Source: Desulfobacteraceae bacterium (GTDB taxonomy: Bacteria > Desulfobacterota > Desulfobacteria > Desulfobacterales > BuS5). From it: DNA of 7,577 bases. The stretch spans positions 1 to 7,577 of the forward strand of contig JAUVKE010000113.1 of assembly GCA_030592105.1 (NCBI GenBank), given 5' to 3'. Below, piece by piece: positions 6,067 to 7,577 of this stretch. The position numbers and the translations under genes are program-made. Numbering within the stretch: position 1 is the first letter of the stretch; the number at the start of each line of letters is the position of its first letter. The notes beneath the pieces are model-generated. The model was not told where the DNA came from and did not search any database. It saw only the letters and a list, made by a program, of their open reading frames with translations.

Positions 6067-6195
6067 GAACGGGGACCAAATAATTTTCATAAGTAGATGC
6101 AGAGATTTGGGCCAGGTTTGTTTGATCTAAAAGTACAAAAGTTGAAGAAATTCGGCATTGTCTTAAAAAGCTTTTTCATTTTGAACCTTTTTTTT

Positions 6196-6228
6196 AGCGG
6201 GTCTTTCACCCGCCCGCTCCTTTTTTTT
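6196..6228 (+). terminator. Rho-independent terminator with two alternative stems
   Basis: GCGGGT (6197-6202) pairs with ACCCGC (6208-6213) around CTTTC; alternatively AGCGGG (6196-6201) pairs with CCCGCT (6213-6218). Eight T's follow at 6221-6228. The second stem lies closer to the T-run and would end plus-strand transcripts from the DUF2889-type gene, 130 bases upstream. On the minus strand the hairpin is followed by A's, so it is not a standard terminator for the converging ABC genes. Confidence 0.65.
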
Positions 6229-6263
6229 CTTTCCCGTGATTATGTTTTAATTTTTATCGGTTG

Positions 6264-7004
6264 TCAATCCCTTGCCTGGTTAACGCATTTTAAAGCGCCA
6301 ATAAAAAATATCAGGCCGATTGCAGCCAGCAGTAAATAAGGGAAACAGCCGGGCAAAGAGCCGAAGGCTGTCTGCCTGATCGCTGTTGATGCATGGGTAA
6401 GCGGCAGCAGGCAAATGATTTTCTGTGCCCACACGGGCAGGCGGTCTACAGGAAAAAAAGTCCCTCCAAGAAAGGCCATAGGCGTGATAACAAAGCTGGT
6501 AAGCATGGCCTGATCCGCATGGGATTTAACCAGCATGGCCAGACCTACGGCAAGGGACGCAAATACAAAGCTGTTAAGTCCTATGGCCAGCCAGAACAGC
6601 GGATTGCCGTAATCCAGAGTTACATTGAAAAACAGGCCGATGATCAGAATCACGGCAACCGAAATAAATGCTCTGGTCATGCCGGCCAGAACCTCACCTG
6701 CCACATAGGCGGCATCGCTGATCGGCGCGGCCTGGAATTCTTCAAAGATATGCCAGTAAAACCGTGCTACATTAATATCAGTGGAAATTGCAAATGCCTG
6801 GGTCATACTGCTCATGGCGACCAGACCAGGAATTAAAAATTCGATGTATGTATGCCCGTCAAAGCTTGCCCCTTCACCCATCGCGTACCCAAAAGCTATC
6901 AGATAGAGCAAAGGTGAGACCGACATGCTGAGTATCTGCCGTTTGATCCTTCGTTTTAAAATCAACATTTCGCGTAAATAGACTGCTGTTAAACCGTTTA
7001 GCAT
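6264..7004 (-). CDS. ABC-2 type exporter permease
   Basis: This is an inner-membrane subunit of an ABC-2 exporter (the group with DrrB, NodJ and YadH-like permeases), 246 residues, the usual length. About six hydrophobic segments are visible: around 26-44 (MSVSPLLYLIAFGYAMG), 56-73, 109-128 (AFISVAVILIIGLFF), 137-159, 169-184 and 222-240. Family hallmarks are YIEFLIPGLVAMSSM, the coupling-helix region EEFQAAPISDAAYVAGE, and the FLGGTFFPVDRLPVWAQ loop before LPLTHA. ATG 7004-7002 lies in an AGAAGG-led context inside the end of the ATPase gene, an overlap of seven bases (ATGCTAA), which implies translational coupling. The substrate may be a drug, lipid or polysaccharide; nothing here decides. 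The gene converges on the plus-strand gene at 5551-6066. It appears intact. Confidence 0.92.
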   Translation of the reverse strand: MLNGLTAVYLREMLILKRRIKRQILSMSVSPLLYLIAFGYAMGEGASFDGHTYIEFLIPGLVAMSSMTQAFAISTDINVARFYWHIFEEFQAAPISDAAYVAGEVLAGMTRAFISVAVILIIGLFFNVTLDYGNPLFWLAIGLNSFVFASLAVGLAMLVKSHADQAMLTSFVITPMAFLGGTFFPVDRLPVWAQKIICLLPLTHASTAIRQTAFGSLPGCFPYLLLAAIGLIFFIGALKCVNQARD

Positions 7005-7577
7005 AACACCTTCTTTCCGGTAAAAGATAAAAATGAATCTTCCAGATTCACCCTGCGCAGGGTGTAACTTTCTTGTTGTTTTGCAATAAAGATATCAGCC
7101 TCGGGCCTGGTTTTAAAATAAATCGTCTCCATTTTATCACCATCCATCCGGTCAATTGCCCAGGTTCCGGTTTGCTCCATCAATTTTTGGGGTGTATCAA
7201 TGACCACAATTTTTCCCTCATCAAGAAACGCGACCCGATCCGCCAAAAATTCCGCCTCTTCAATATAATGGGTTGTCAAAAGGATGGTGGCGCCTCTATT
7301 TTGAATTTTTTTTATCAATGCCCAGATCCGCCTGCGGATTTCGGCATCCAACCCTACTGTCGGCTCATCTAAAAAAAGAATTTGAGGGGAATGCGCCATC
7401 GCCCTTGCAATCATCAAACGCCGCTTCATGCCTCCGGAAAGCTGTTTTACCAGGCTCTTTTTACGGTCAATAAGATCTACATAAGCCAGAAGTTCATCTA
7501 TTTTTTTTCTCCGTTCTGCTAAAGAAAGATTAAAGAGTCGGCAGTGAATATCCATATTTTCAAATATTGTAAGTTCC
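6998..7577 (-). CDS. ABC exporter ATPase, N-terminus beyond the window
   Basis: This is the nucleotide-binding subunit that powers the permease downstream. The frame runs unbroken to the window edge (ELTIFENMDIHC is in frame before the first internal ATG at 7555), so the Walker A and most of the Q-loop region lie outside. In the 192 visible residues are the ABC signature LSGGMKRRL (about 46-54), Walker B ILFLDEPTVGLD (about 66-77) with catalytic Glu, the D-loop, and the switch His in LLTTHY. The end, VNLEDSFLSFTGK, is typical of DrrA/CcmA-type ATPases (usual length about 300-330). The stop TAA at 6998-7000 overlaps the permease start. All visible catalytic residues are present. The substrate is not inferable. 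Confidence 0.93.
   Translation of the reverse strand, partial: ELTIFENMDIHCRLFNLSLAERRKKIDELLAYVDLIDRKKSLVKQLSGGMKRRLMIARAMAHSPQILFLDEPTVGLDAEIRRRIWALIKKIQNRGATILLTTHYIEEAEFLADRVAFLDEGKIVVIDTPQKLMEQTGTWAIDRMDGDKMETIYFKTRPEADIFIAKQQESYTLRRVNLEDSFLSFTGKKVLC

Noticed and set aside
6097..6339. 80-codon open frame on the plus strand after the DUF2889-type gene
   Set aside because: It runs through the terminator hairpin and into the permease gene on the opposite strand; there is no ribosome site or family match.
6393..6836. 147-codon open frame on the plus strand
   Set aside because: It lies wholly antisense to the clear ABC-2 permease and has a low-complexity, Gln/Gly/His/Lys-rich product without any family features.

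Overview
The window looks like accessory DNA from a Gram-negative, anaerobic-type bacterium. A Desulfobacterota (sulfate-reducer-like) host is my best guess, from the BtuF-CbiZ-type fusion, a DUF2889-type protein, the outer-membrane receptor and the AT-rich codon use. This is inference; there is no rRNA or housekeeping marker. By eye, the two ends (nucleotide-sugar enzyme on the left, ABC exporter on the right) are richer in G+C than the middle, and 1200-2000 is very AT-rich.

Left part (1-1980, minus strand): a row of broken genes. Read in the direction of coding there is an N-terminal stub of a DUF4143-type ATPase (1783-1866), a PIN-domain remnant (1617-1730), an AT-rich stretch with degenerate repeats, a coding-like fragment of unknown identity (1093-1278), the front third of a class I SAM methyltransferase (846-1112) fused out of frame to the tail of an unidentified protein (719-877), and a GDP-mannose 4,6-dehydratase-like gene (1-700) disabled by a stop codon and a one-base insertion. 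The last three look like the debris of a surface-polysaccharide operon.

Middle (1979-5468, minus strand): a two-gene corrinoid salvage unit. The first gene joins the C-terminal lobe of a BtuF-type binding protein to CbiZ, the adenosylcobinamide amidohydrolase. The second is a TonB-dependent outer-membrane receptor, probably BtuB-like. The receptor would bring corrinoids into the periplasm, the BtuF-like part would bind them, and CbiZ would cleave the nucleotide loop so that the corrinoid can be rebuilt with a native lower ligand. Both genes have damaged or unusual 5' ends. The binding-protein half lacks its N-terminal lobe and signal peptide. The receptor's good signal peptide and ATG are separated from the rest of the frame by a run of nine A's on the plus strand, which may be a phase-variation switch, a decay mutation or a sequencing error.

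Right part (5509-7577): a divergently transcribed DUF2889-type gene on the plus strand, followed by a terminator-like hairpin, then a converging ABC-2 exporter pair (ATPase, cut by the window edge, and permease) on the minus strand, coupled by a short overlap.
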